From contig NZ_OMKE01000014.1 in the NCBI RefSeq assembly GCF_900299535.1, forward strand, positions 57,652-121,651: a DNA stretch of 64,000 nt, in the 5' to 3' direction. Positions 1-6,784 of this stretch are shown here, in pieces (position 1 is the stretch's first letter; each line of letters starts with the position of its first letter). The DNA is from Aquimarina aquimarini (lineage in GTDB: Bacteria > Bacteroidota > Bacteroidia > Flavobacteriales > Flavobacteriaceae). The notes beneath the pieces were generated by a model, which saw nothing but the letters and a program-made list of their open reading frames with translations, did not search any database and was not told the DNA's origin. The position numbers and the translations under genes were made by a program.

Positions 1-543
1 AATAGCATCCTTTATATCTTTCTCTGTTAGTGCAGGTAAGGAGATGCTTGTATTAGGTAGGTTGACCCCTTTTTTAGACCTTAGAGGGCCTCCTTGTATT
101 ACCTTGGTCTTAACAGTATCTTTTTTGTTTGAAGAAACAACTTCAAAAATCAATTTACCATCATCTAGCAATATTCTTTCTCCAGCTTTTACATCCTTAG
201 GAAAACTCTCATAATTCATATACACTTGCTCAGCTGTTCCTACAAAAGGCTCACCTGTTACAAAATTGATTGTATCACCATCATTTACGATGATATCTCC
301 TTTCATGACACCCACTCGTAATTTGGGTCCTTGCAAGTCACCTAGTATCGCTGCATTATAACCATGTTCCTTACTTAGTTTTCGTATAATTTTTACACGT
401 TCTTTGACGTCATTATAATCTGCATGAGAAAAATTGATTCTAAAAACATTTACGCCAGCTTCCAGCATTTTTTTTAAGATCTCTTCACTACTGGTTGCGG
501 GTCCCAGAGTAGCGACTATTTTAGTTCTTTTACGTTTTGGCAT
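1..543 (-). CDS. pyk: pyruvate kinase, N-terminal part (cut by window edge)
   Basis: Glycolytic enzyme converting phosphoenolpyruvate and ADP to pyruvate and ATP in the cytoplasm. The minus strand reads from an ATG at 543-541 as MPKRKRTKIVATLGPATSS, followed by the typical AGVNVFRINFSH and GDLQGPKLRVG motifs of the pyruvate kinase barrel, so the first 181 residues are visible and the rest lies outside the window. Its ATG overlaps the stop of the upstream IPExxxVDY gene by one base (TAATG), which indicates translational coupling and one transcript. The gene pair is commonly adjacent in Flavobacteriaceae. Identification is certain for the family. Confidence 0.96.
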   Translation of the reverse strand, partial: MPKRKRTKIVATLGPATSSEEILKKMLEAGVNVFRINFSHADYNDVKERVKIIRKLSKEHGYNAAILGDLQGPKLRVGVMKGDIIVNDGDTINFVTGEPFVGTAEQVYMNYESFPKDVKAGERILLDDGKLIFEVVSSNKKDTVKTKVIQGGPLRSKKGVNLPNTSISLPALTEKDIKDAI

Positions 544-1034
544 TATTCGAATATTAAGTTGTTCTTTGATTTAAGTGTTGCATATTCTACAGGATATGCA
601 GTTATAATTTGCGAAATAGAAAGTATATCGGCTAACAAGGATTTACTTGAAAAATTTGAAGTCTCTGTTTCAATTTTTAGAAAATAATCTACATTCTTTA
701 ATTCTGGAATTAAATATTTTGTAGTAAACGTATTCTCTATTGTAGTAAACAATCCGTCAGAAATATCTGTTTTTGATTCTATTTGAGTCTGAAACTTATT
801 TCCCAAAAGGCTATATGTATTGTATTGAAATTGATCATCATATCTATATAATGGAAAGTTGGCAATAAAGTCATCATACCGAAAAATGATATCTTCTTTT
901 TTTCTGAAAAGTTTTAATTTCAGATTTTTATTCAATAAAAAAGCTAACCTATATGAAGCTAATGAACAATGAATGGCAATAAGTTCATAATCATCATCGG
1001 CAAAGGCATCTAATACTAAACGCTGAACAGCCAC
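543..1034 (-). CDS. IPExxxVDY family protein
   Basis: A 163-residue protein of unknown function. It carries the family's signature IPELKNVDYFLKI near the middle and the conserved N-terminal block with AIHCSLASYRLAFLLNK. No signal peptide or membrane segment is seen, so it is probably cytoplasmic. The start is a GTG at 1034-1032: an in-frame stop lies 24 bases upstream with no ATG between, and GTG gives the family's usual MAVQRLVLD start. The stop overlaps the pyk start by one base. In related genomes this gene usually follows rnc directly; here a 1.2 kb insertion separates them, so it may need its own promoter or read-through. Confidence 0.85.
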   Translation of the reverse strand: MAVQRLVLDAFADDDYELIAIHCSLASYRLAFLLNKNLKLKLFRKKEDIIFRYDDFIANFPLYRYDDQFQYNTYSLLGNKFQTQIESKTDISDGLFTTIENTFTTKYLIPELKNVDYFLKIETETSNFSSKSLLADILSISQIITAYPVEYATLKSKNNLIFE

Positions 1035-1205
1035 TTTTGATCTTTTTATTTCAGATTAATGCGAAATATACAAATAAAATCATCCAACGGGTTTAATTAA
1101 ATATAAACTTATTTAACGAAAACGATTGAGTTAGTATCTTTTTGATAGAAGTGGTTTTTACTTTATGTTATAGAAAGTATAGTTATCAAGAATACCATCA
1201 AATTT

Positions 1206-1250
1206 CATGGGTGTTCTATTACTTTATTTTATAGAATAGAATCACCCATG
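1206..1250 (-). terminator. long inverted repeat, probable terminator or regulatory hairpin
   Basis: CATGGGTG at 1206-1213 pairs perfectly with CACCCATG at 1243-1250, and the stem continues inward (TTCTATT with AATAGAA) with one bulged base, around a 14-base AT-rich loop. It lies 35 bases past the end of the 69-residue minus-strand gene and ahead of the IPExxxVDY gene. No clean U-run follows on the minus strand, so it could instead be a processing hairpin or a mark left by the island insertion. Confidence 0.45.
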
Positions 1251-1284
1251 ATTCTGATAATTTTATCTATAATAGATGTGGTGG

Positions 1285-1494
1285 TTATTTAGTGTGGTCT
1301 ATTATCCTTTTGCGTAATCGCATTAATGTATTTCTATGGATTACAGCTTTACCATCTATTATAGATAATGCTGGGTTCATTTTTAAAAGTACTTCTCTGA
1401 GAACATCTTGAGGAACATGAATATGTTCAGACAATCGTGTAATGGCTATTTGTTTTTCTTCGGCATTCAGGTTTTTGTAATTTTTATTAAGCAT
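1285..1494 (-). CDS. small hypothetical protein (69 aa)
   Basis: Not recognised. A basic 69-residue protein with an N-terminal helical stretch and a C-terminus rich in Arg/Lys (RNTLMRLRKRIIDH). It follows the 79-residue gene by 29 bases on the same strand, so the two probably form a small operon. Composition suggests a small nucleic-acid or protein-binding factor, but no motif supports that. It belongs to the island that splits the rnc-pyk block. Coding is supported by a sensible ATG start and its spacing to the neighbour; the function is unknown. Confidence 0.5.
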   Translation of the reverse strand: MLNKNYKNLNAEEKQIAITRLSEHIHVPQDVLREVLLKMNPALSIIDGKAVIHRNTLMRLRKRIIDHTK

Positions 1495-1523
1495 ATAAAG
1501 TGATGTTCTATAAATTCAACAAA

Positions 1524-1763
1524 TTATGGTTTAGGAGCATTATACGTTCTTAGAATAAAAAGACGTCTAGCTCTATGTATATGTTCTATTGCTTCTTCAC
1601 GAGTTTTTCCTTTTTTATATAATTTATTTATCCATGTATATATAAGAACTTCATAAGGACGTTTTTTATCAACATCACAAAAGAAATTTTTGAACTCCAA
1701 ATGAAGTGCATTTAAGACTTCATTTGTAAATCTATGGTATATATCGTCTTTTTTTATACTCAT
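1524..1763 (-). CDS. small hypothetical protein (79 aa)
   Basis: Not recognised. A 79-residue soluble protein with mixed charge, including a KKGKTREEAIEHIHRARRLF helix. It is the first gene of a probable two-gene minus-strand operon and is divergent from the first XRE regulator at 1912, with a 148-bp shared upstream region carrying CCGTAA repeats. The arrangement looks like a regulator controlling a divergent target, but that is inference. Alternative reading frames across it (1732-1947) look like shadows. Confidence 0.5.
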   Translation of the reverse strand: MSIKKDDIYHRFTNEVLNALHLEFKNFFCDVDKKRPYEVLIYTWINKLYKKGKTREEAIEHIHRARRLFILRTYNAPKP

Positions 1764-1826
1764 GGGGATAATTTATATCTGATAGTATGCAAGTTACGAT
1801 TTTTTCAACAAAAAGAGCATTATATA

Positions 1827-1860
1827 CCGTAAAATCACGTATCATATGCCGTAATATTTT
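1827..1860. promoter_or_regulatory. repeated CCGTAA motif in divergent intergenic region
   Basis: ACCGTAAAA (1826-1834) and GCCGTAATATTTT (1848-1860) are two related motifs about 21 bp apart, i.e. roughly two helical turns, between the divergent 79-residue gene and the first XRE gene. A third copy, GCCGTAATTTTT, lies at 2171-2182 directly ahead of the second XRE gene. Recurrence ahead of both regulator genes suggests an autoregulatory operator. No experimental or family evidence is available from the sequence. Confidence 0.35.
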
Positions 1861-1911
1861 GTTAAGTGAATACTGAATTTTGTTTGAAAGTATATAAAGT
1901 ACAGCTTTTTT

Positions 1912-2142
1912 ATGAAAAAACAGGAGAAACTGCAACAACGTATTCAATTAATTGGAAAACGTATTAAGAAATTAAGGATTGATGGGAATTACACAAGTTA
2001 TGAAAAATTTGCTATTGCAAAAGGAATTGATCGAAAGCAATATTGGCGATTGGAAAAGGGATCCAATTTTACAATGGCCACACTAATTAATATTTGTGAT
2101 TTTCATAATATAAGTTTAGAAGAGTTTTTTGAGGGATTATAA
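1912..2142 (+). CDS. small XRE-family helix-turn-helix regulator (copy 1)
   Basis: A 76-residue stand-alone HTH_3/XRE DNA-binding protein. The HTH core is the stretch from IGKRIKKLR to LEKGSNFT, ending ISLEEFFEGL; YWRLEKG is the recognition-helix end typical of this class. There is no extra sensor domain, so it is likely a dimeric repressor. It is closely similar along its length to the next gene (2212-2439), pointing to a local duplication. A CCGTAA motif precedes both genes. No phage or toxin genes are seen nearby; it sits in an island between rnc and the IPExxxVDY gene. Confidence 0.82.
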   Translation: MKKQEKLQQRIQLIGKRIKKLRIDGNYTSYEKFAIAKGIDRKQYWRLEKGSNFTMATLINICDFHNISLEEFFEGL

Positions 2143-2170
2143 GCAAAATCTACATCTCTGGGGTATTCGT

Positions 2171-2182
2171 GCCGTAATTTTT
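2171..2182. promoter_or_regulatory. third copy of the GCCGTAAT-T(n) motif, upstream of XRE copy 2
   Basis: GCCGTAATTTTT lies 29 bases before the ATG of the second XRE gene. It matches the motif at 1848-1860 upstream of the first XRE gene, in the same orientation. Candidate operator or promoter element. Confidence 0.3.
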
Positions 2183-2211
2183 CAGACACATAATGATGAT
2201 TTTTGTTAGTG

Positions 2212-2439
2212 ATGGAAAATAAAACTGAAGACCGAATTAAAATCATTGGGGAGCGTATTAGACAACTAAGGTTTAAAGCTGGTTATACTAGTTATGAAAC
2301 GTTTGCCCATGATAAAGGTGTCGATAGAAAGAACTATTGGCGTTTAGAAAAAGGTGCTAACTGTACACTAAAATCTCTTATGAAAATTTGTGATATACAC
2401 GATATTTCTTTAAAAGAGTTTTTTAAAGATATAGAGTAA
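2212..2439 (+). CDS. small XRE-family helix-turn-helix regulator (copy 2)
   Basis: A 75-residue HTH protein from the ATG at 2212; an upstream in-frame TTG would add three residues and is less likely. It shares with copy 1 the pattern IG.RI..LR...GYTSYE.FA..KG.DRK.YWRLEKG and the ending ISLKEFFKDIE. It lies 69 bases downstream on the same strand. Retention of two paralogues with matching upstream motifs suggests cross-regulation, an inference only. Convergent with rnc, whose stop is 37 bases away, leaving little room for a terminator. Confidence 0.82.
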   Translation: MENKTEDRIKIIGERIRQLRFKAGYTSYETFAHDKGVDRKNYWRLEKGANCTLKSLMKICDIHDISLKEFFKDIE

Positions 2440-2476
2440 TCTTTTGTTATAGTAAATAGAAGTAGTTTGTAACTTC

Positions 2477-3211
2477 TTACATGTTTATTTTGGATTGAAA
2501 AGCGAAGTAAGCTCTTTTTGAGGCTTTTTCTTCTGCTTTCTTTTTTGAAGTTGCTCGTGCCTTGGCAACCACTTTGTCGTCTATTCTTAATTTTACGGCA
2601 AAATGTTTCATTTCATCTTTACCAGTATCTTCATAGACTTCGTAGTTGAATATCTTCTTTTCTTTTTGACACCATTCTATTAGTAGACTTTTGTAGCTAA
2701 TAATTTGCCCTTCTAGACTTTCGATATCTACATATGGATTGATTACAGCTTCTTTAATAAACCGTTCGCAATATGCAAAGCCACGATCTAAGTAAATAGC
2801 ACCGATGAGTGCTTCAAAAAGATTTCCGTGTATATTTATTCCAAATTGAGATTTAGGGATATTGGTTCGTACCAATTCTATCAAGTTAAGATCTTTTCCT
2901 AGTTCATTTAGGTGTTTTCTGCTTACTACTTTTGCCCTCATCTTGGTTAGATACCCTTCGTTTCCTTCAGGAACTTCCTTAAACAAATGCGCAGCAATAA
3001 CACTACTTAGCATAGCGTCACCCAGAAACTCCAATCTTTCAAAATTAACAGCATTTCCTTTTTTATCCTTTAGATTCAAGGATCTGTGTGTAAATGCTTT
3101 TTCGTATGGACGTATGCTACGAGGCTTAAAACCAACGATTTTCTGGATTTTAGAAAAAAAATTCCCGTTCTTTTCAGAGCGGGAATTTAGTATGTTTCGA
3201 ATAATATTCAT
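2477..3211 (-). CDS. rnc: ribonuclease III
   Basis: Cytoplasmic double-strand-specific endoribonuclease that processes rRNA and mRNA. The 244-residue protein has the RNase III signature (ERLEFLGDAMLSSVI) about residues 65-85, the second acidic site in the NLFEALIGAIYLDRG segment, and a C-terminal double-stranded RNA-binding domain ending KKKAEEKASKRAYFAF. Length is normal for the family. Its ATG overlaps the fabF stop by one base (TAATG), the same coupling as between the IPExxxVDY gene and pyk. Order acpP-fabF-rnc is standard in Bacteroidota. Confidence 0.96.
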   Translation of the reverse strand: MNIIRNILNSRSEKNGNFFSKIQKIVGFKPRSIRPYEKAFTHRSLNLKDKKGNAVNFERLEFLGDAMLSSVIAAHLFKEVPEGNEGYLTKMRAKVVSRKHLNELGKDLNLIELVRTNIPKSQFGINIHGNLFEALIGAIYLDRGFAYCERFIKEAVINPYVDIESLEGQIISYKSLLIEWCQKEKKIFNYEVYEDTGKDEMKHFAVKLRIDDKVVAKARATSKKKAEEKASKRAYFAFQSKINM

Positions 3212-4464
3212 TATTCGTTCAATTTTTTAAATAACACACAAGCGTTATGACCTCCAAAACCAAAAGTATTACTCATTGCGTATGTGATGTCACGTTTTTG
3301 AGCTTTGTTTAATGTCAAATTCAATGTAGGGTCTATATTTTCATCCACTGTAGTATGGTTGATTGTTGGTGGTACCGTACTTTTTTGCATAGCAAGGATA
3401 GAAGCAATGGCCTCTATTGCCCCTGCGGCACCAAGTAAGTGTCCAGTCATAGATTTTGTTGAATTGATATTGATGTTGGGTGCATGGTCTCCAAAAACCT
3501 TGGTAATTGCTTTTAATTCTGCTACATCTCCTAATGGAGTAGATGTACCATGTGTATTAATAGTATCTACCTGCTCTGGATTTACCCCAGCGTCTCTTAA
3601 ACAATTAAGCATTACACGCTCTACGCCTATTCCGTCGGGATGCGGAGCTGTCATATGATATGCATCACTAGACATTCCACCACCAACAACTTCGGCATAA
3701 ATTTTAGCACCACGTGCTTTTGCATGTTCATATTCTTCAAGAATGAGTGCTCCACTACCTTCACCAAGTACAAAACCATCTCTGGTTGCATCAAATGGCC
3801 TAGAGGCAGTTTCTGGATTTTCATTTCTTGTAGACAAAGCGTGCATCGCATTAAATCCTCCCATACCAGCAATAGTAACTGCGGCTTCACTTCCTCCTGT
3901 AATAATGATATCACAATGACCTAAACGAATATAGTTTAGAGCATCAATCATTGCATTTGCAGAAGAAGCACAAGCAGATACTGTGGTATAGTTAGGTCCC
4001 ATAAAACCATTTCTTATAGAAATATGTCCAGGAGCAATATCGGCAATCATTTTCGGGATAAAGAAAGGATTGAAACGTGGTGTTCCATTCCCATTGGCAT
4101 AACCAATTACTTCTTCCTGAAAAGTCTCTATTCCACCAATACCAGCTCCCCAGATCACACCAACTCTAAATTTATCAACCTTTTCAAGGTCAATAGCCGC
4201 ATCTTTTATAGCTTCTTCAGAAGATACAATAGCATATTGGGCAAATTTATCAAGCTTGCGTGCTTCTTTTCTATCAAAATAATCTGTGGGAGAATAATTT
4301 TTGACTTCGCAAGCAAATTTAGTCTTGAAATTTTCGGTATCAAAATAAGTGATAGGAGCGCAACCGCTCTTACCATCTACTAATCCATTCCAATATTCAT
4401 CAATATTGTTACCGATAGGTGTTAAGGCACCTAGTCCTGTGACTACAACTCGCTTAAGATTCAT
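3211..4464 (-). CDS. fabF: beta-ketoacyl-ACP synthase II
   Basis: Elongating condensing enzyme of type II fatty acid synthesis, joining malonyl-ACP to acyl-ACP. The 417-residue protein shows the catalytic Cys in VSACASS and the two active-site His in NTHGTST and STKSMTGHLLGAAG, plus the Gly-rich C-terminus SNTFGFGGHN. Length matches the family. It lies 20 bases after acpP, which encodes its substrate carrier, and overlaps rnc by one base. An internal minus-strand frame at 3651-3914 and the plus-strand frames across it are shadows. Confidence 0.97.
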   Translation of the reverse strand: MNLKRVVVTGLGALTPIGNNIDEYWNGLVDGKSGCAPITYFDTENFKTKFACEVKNYSPTDYFDRKEARKLDKFAQYAIVSSEEAIKDAAIDLEKVDKFRVGVIWGAGIGGIETFQEEVIGYANGNGTPRFNPFFIPKMIADIAPGHISIRNGFMGPNYTTVSACASSANAMIDALNYIRLGHCDIIITGGSEAAVTIAGMGGFNAMHALSTRNENPETASRPFDATRDGFVLGEGSGALILEEYEHAKARGAKIYAEVVGGGMSSDAYHMTAPHPDGIGVERVMLNCLRDAGVNPEQVDTINTHGTSTPLGDVAELKAITKVFGDHAPNININSTKSMTGHLLGAAGAIEAIASILAMQKSTVPPTINHTTVDENIDPTLNLTLNKAQKRDITYAMSNTFGFGGHNACVLFKKLNE

Positions 4465-4484
4465 ATTTTGTCGTGAAGTTATTA

Positions 4485-4718
4485 CTACTTTGCGTCTTCA
4501 ATATAAGATATTGCTTGACCTACTGTTGCAATGTTCTCAGCTTGATCGTCTGGAATCTGAATGTCAAATTCTTTTTCGAATTCCATGATCAATTCTACAG
4601 TGTCTAACGAATCAGCGCCTAGGTCGTTTGTGAAACTAGCTTCATTTACAACTTCGTTTTCGTCTACTCCTAATTTGTCAACGATTATCGCTTTTACTCT
4701 TGATGCAATGTCTGACAT
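4485..4718 (-). CDS. acpP: acyl carrier protein
   Basis: Small acidic carrier (77 residues) that holds fatty-acyl intermediates on phosphopantetheine. The attachment serine is in [11 protein letters not shown], at the start of helix II. First gene of the acpP-fabF-rnc run; a Bacteroidota-type promoter is visible upstream (4750-4783). Length and acidity are typical. Confidence 0.97.
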   Translation of the reverse strand: MSDIASRVKAIIVDKLGVDENEVVNEASFTNDLGADSLDTVELIMEFEKEFDIQIPDDQAENIATVGQAISYIEDAK

Positions 4719-4749
4719 AATGTTTAATTTTAATTTTTAAATTAGGTGG

Positions 4750-4783
4750 CAAAAATAAAAAACTTTATTTTAAAACCCCACAA
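4750..4783 (-). promoter_or_regulatory. probable promoter of acpP-fabF-rnc
   Basis: On the minus strand a TTG (from 4783-4781) is followed after 23 bases by TATTTTTG (4757-4750), a full match to the Bacteroidota -7 element TAnnTTTG. The spacing is somewhat longer than the usual 19-21, so the -33 assignment is weaker than the -7. It lies 31 bases before the acpP ATG. Confidence 0.5.
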
Positions 4784-4901
4784 TCCCATAAAAATGTGCT
4801 TGTATTTTATCAAATATAGCGAAGTATTGCGTTTTTGCTACCTAAAAATGAATAATAATTATTTTTTTTGTGTTCTCTAAATTAACAATTTTCCAATCTT
4901 T

Positions 4902-5474
4902 ATGAAACGTATTATAATTTTTGCTTCCGGATCTGGTACCAATGCCGAAAATATCATAAAATATTTCCATGAGCAAAAAATTGCTGAGGTTACACATGTG
5001 TTCTCTAACAACCTGCGTGCCAAAGTATTAAAAAGAGCTCATGCACTGGGGGTAAAGGCTTTACACTTTGACAAAGCGTCATTTTATGACACAAATGAAG
5101 TACTTAATGTCTTAAAAGATGCCAAACCAGATGTAATTGTCCTTGCTGGATTTTTATGGATTTTTCCGAAAAAGATCATAGATTCTTTTCCTGATAAAGT
5201 TATAAATGTGCACCCAGCTCTATTGCCAAAATATGGTGGTAAAGGAATGTATGGCCACCATGTACATGAAGCTGTAGTAAGAAATAAAGAAAAAGAAAGC
5301 GGAATCACTATTCATTATGTAAATGAACATTATGATGAAGGAGCGATCATTTTTCAAGCAAAAACGCTTGTGTCTGAAGAAGACTCTGCTGATGATGTTG
5401 CTCAGGCAATACATCAATTAGAGTATAAGTATTTTCCTGCTGTTATAGAAAAACTACTATTTCCTACAAAATGA
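4902..5474 (+). CDS. purN: phosphoribosylglycinamide formyltransferase
   Basis: Transfers a formyl group from 10-formyltetrahydrofolate to GAR in purine synthesis. The 190-residue protein begins with the substrate-phosphate loop IIIFASGSGTNAENI. It carries the catalytic block KVINVHPALLPKYGG (Asn and His of the active site), then GITIHYVNEHYDEGAII, whose Asp completes the triad. Length is normal. It is divergent from acpP and is followed by rnhA 54 bases downstream. Confidence 0.95.
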   Translation: MKRIIIFASGSGTNAENIIKYFHEQKIAEVTHVFSNNLRAKVLKRAHALGVKALHFDKASFYDTNEVLNVLKDAKPDVIVLAGFLWIFPKKIIDSFPDKVINVHPALLPKYGGKGMYGHHVHEAVVRNKEKESGITIHYVNEHYDEGAIIFQAKTLVSEEDSADDVAQAIHQLEYKYFPAVIEKLLFPTK

Positions 5475-5528
5475 CCCTATGGTTTGTGATATATTACATC
5501 CAAAATTAATAACAATCAATTAATAGTA

Positions 5529-6164
5529 ATGGCTAAGAAAGAGAAGTTTTATGTAGTGTGGGAAGGGCATAAGTCAGGAATTTATAGAAGCTGGAAAGAT
5601 TGTAAGGCTGCAGTAGCAGGGTATGCAGGAGCAAAATATAAATCTTTTGATTCTTTTGATGTTGCCAAAAAGGCATACAACGGGAATTATGATGATTATA
5701 AAGGAAAAAGTAAACCTAAAAAAACACTTACTGCAGCACAATTGTCAAAAATAGGAGAACCTAATCTGTATTCTATTGCGGTAGATGCAGCCTCTAGTGG
5801 TAATCCTGGTAAGATGGAGTATCGAGGCGTAGATACCCAAACGCAAAAACAACTTTTTCATCAAGGGCCTTTTAAACAAGGAACAAATAATATAGGAGAA
5901 TTTTTGGCATTAGTTCATGGGTTGGCCTACCTCAAAAAGAAAAATAGTGATCGCATTATTTATTCTGATTCTAAAATAGCAATAGGATGGGTAAAACAAA
6001 AAACATGTAGAACAAAACTAAAAAGAACTCCAAAAAATAAAGCGATGTTTGAGCTGGTGGATCGAGCCATAACATGGCTAAAAGAAAACACCTATACTAC
6101 TACCATTGTAAAATGGGAAACCAAAGCATGGGGAGAAATACCTGCCGATTTTGGTAGGAAGTAG
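5529..6164 (+). CDS. rnhA: ribonuclease HI with N-terminal viroplasmin-like domain
   Basis: Degrades RNA in RNA-DNA hybrids. Residues 1-50 (KFYVVWEGHKSGIYRSW ... KSFDSFDVAKKAY) form a caulimovirus viroplasmin / RNase H1 hybrid-binding domain. The RNase H fold follows from about residue 80, with the first catalytic Asp in SIAVDAASSGNPG, Glu in NNIGEFLALVHGL and Asp in IIYSDSKIAIGWV. This two-domain form (211 residues) is common in Bacteroidota. It is the last intact gene before a stretch of gene relics. Confidence 0.92.
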   Translation: MAKKEKFYVVWEGHKSGIYRSWKDCKAAVAGYAGAKYKSFDSFDVAKKAYNGNYDDYKGKSKPKKTLTAAQLSKIGEPNLYSIAVDAASSGNPGKMEYRGVDTQTQKQLFHQGPFKQGTNNIGEFLALVHGLAYLKKKNSDRIIYSDSKIAIGWVKQKTCRTKLKRTPKNKAMFELVDRAITWLKENTYTTTIVKWETKAWGEIPADFGRK

Positions 6165-6182
6165 AATTAAAGTTTTTTAAAA

Positions 6183-6440
6183 TTACTTTTTGGTTAAAAG
6201 AGCAATTAGATCATCTTTATCCTGTAATCGAGCTTCGTATAAAGCAATGATCTTTTCCATTTTTTCTTTACTCTCTTGATAGAGGTTTTCTATTTCTTGA
6301 TGATCAATAGACTGGTCTTGCATATGTTGATTATAAATATTTTTAGCCTTAATATCTAGCAAATCAATTACTGGTGTTTCTAGGATTTCTGCTAATTTAT
6401 ATAATCGTTTTACGCTAAGTTTAGTTTCATTTTTTTCTAA
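6183..6440 (-). pseudogene. C-terminal remnant of an XRE-type regulator
   Basis: The minus strand reads about 86 codons open to a TAA at 6185-6183. The sequence (NETKLSVKRLYKLAEILETP then VIDLLDI) matches the end of an HTH_3 domain, followed by a coiled-coil-like tail ending EARLQDKDDLIALLTKK. Directly upstream is an in-frame TAA (6443-6441) in a T-rich tract, and the first HTH helices are missing. The gene has therefore lost its 5' half. Full-length relatives with this layout (HTH plus coiled coil) are frequent near mobile or RiPP loci in flavobacteria. The fragment is too short for a normal start and is probably not expressed. Confidence 0.65.
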
Positions 6441-6574
6441 TTATTTTTTTTTTAAGTATTGAAATAGATAGTTTTTAAGAATTTAAAAAAAAATCTATTA
6501 AAACAAATCGATAAATTAGAGACAAAACAATTAATTTTAATTGAAGAAAAAAATAATATATTTAAAAATGTAAC

Positions 6575-6784
6575 GTGGGAGATATACTATGTGAAATAAT
6601 TACATCTTCAGATATCACCTCATTGTGGAAAGTTACAAAAGATCAAGTAGAAATCTGTAATAGTTGTGAATTTAGGTATGCATGTCCTGATAATCGTATT
6701 CCAATTTTTGATTCAAAAAGTAATCAGTATTATCACTTAACACCTTGTAAATATGACCCTAAAACAAAAAAATGGAATGCTTAA
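6575..6784 (+). pseudogene. C-terminal remnant of a SPASM-domain peptide maturase
   Basis: A 69-codon frame opening with GTG whose protein has the cysteine pattern C28-x2-C31-EFRYA-C37-PDNR followed by C58-KYDPKTKKW. In the SPASM end of radical-SAM and grasp-with-spasm peptide maturases, this block (CxxCEFRYxC then C-x-Y-x-P-x-x-x-x-W) binds an auxiliary iron-sulfur cluster. The radical-SAM core (CxxxCxxC) and several hundred N-terminal residues are absent, with in-frame stops just upstream, so this looks like the tail of a deleted gene. Its end overlaps the start of the lipoprotein at 6777 by eight bases, so the tail may survive because it helps translate that gene. No precursor peptide or ATP-grasp partner is seen in the window. 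Confidence 0.68.

Noticed and set aside
1732..1947. 71-codon minus-strand frame between the small island genes
   Set aside because: It overlaps two better genes, its translation is low-complexity and it has no sensible start.
3640..3924. Frames inside fabF on both strands
   Set aside because: Shadow frames of a well-conserved gene.
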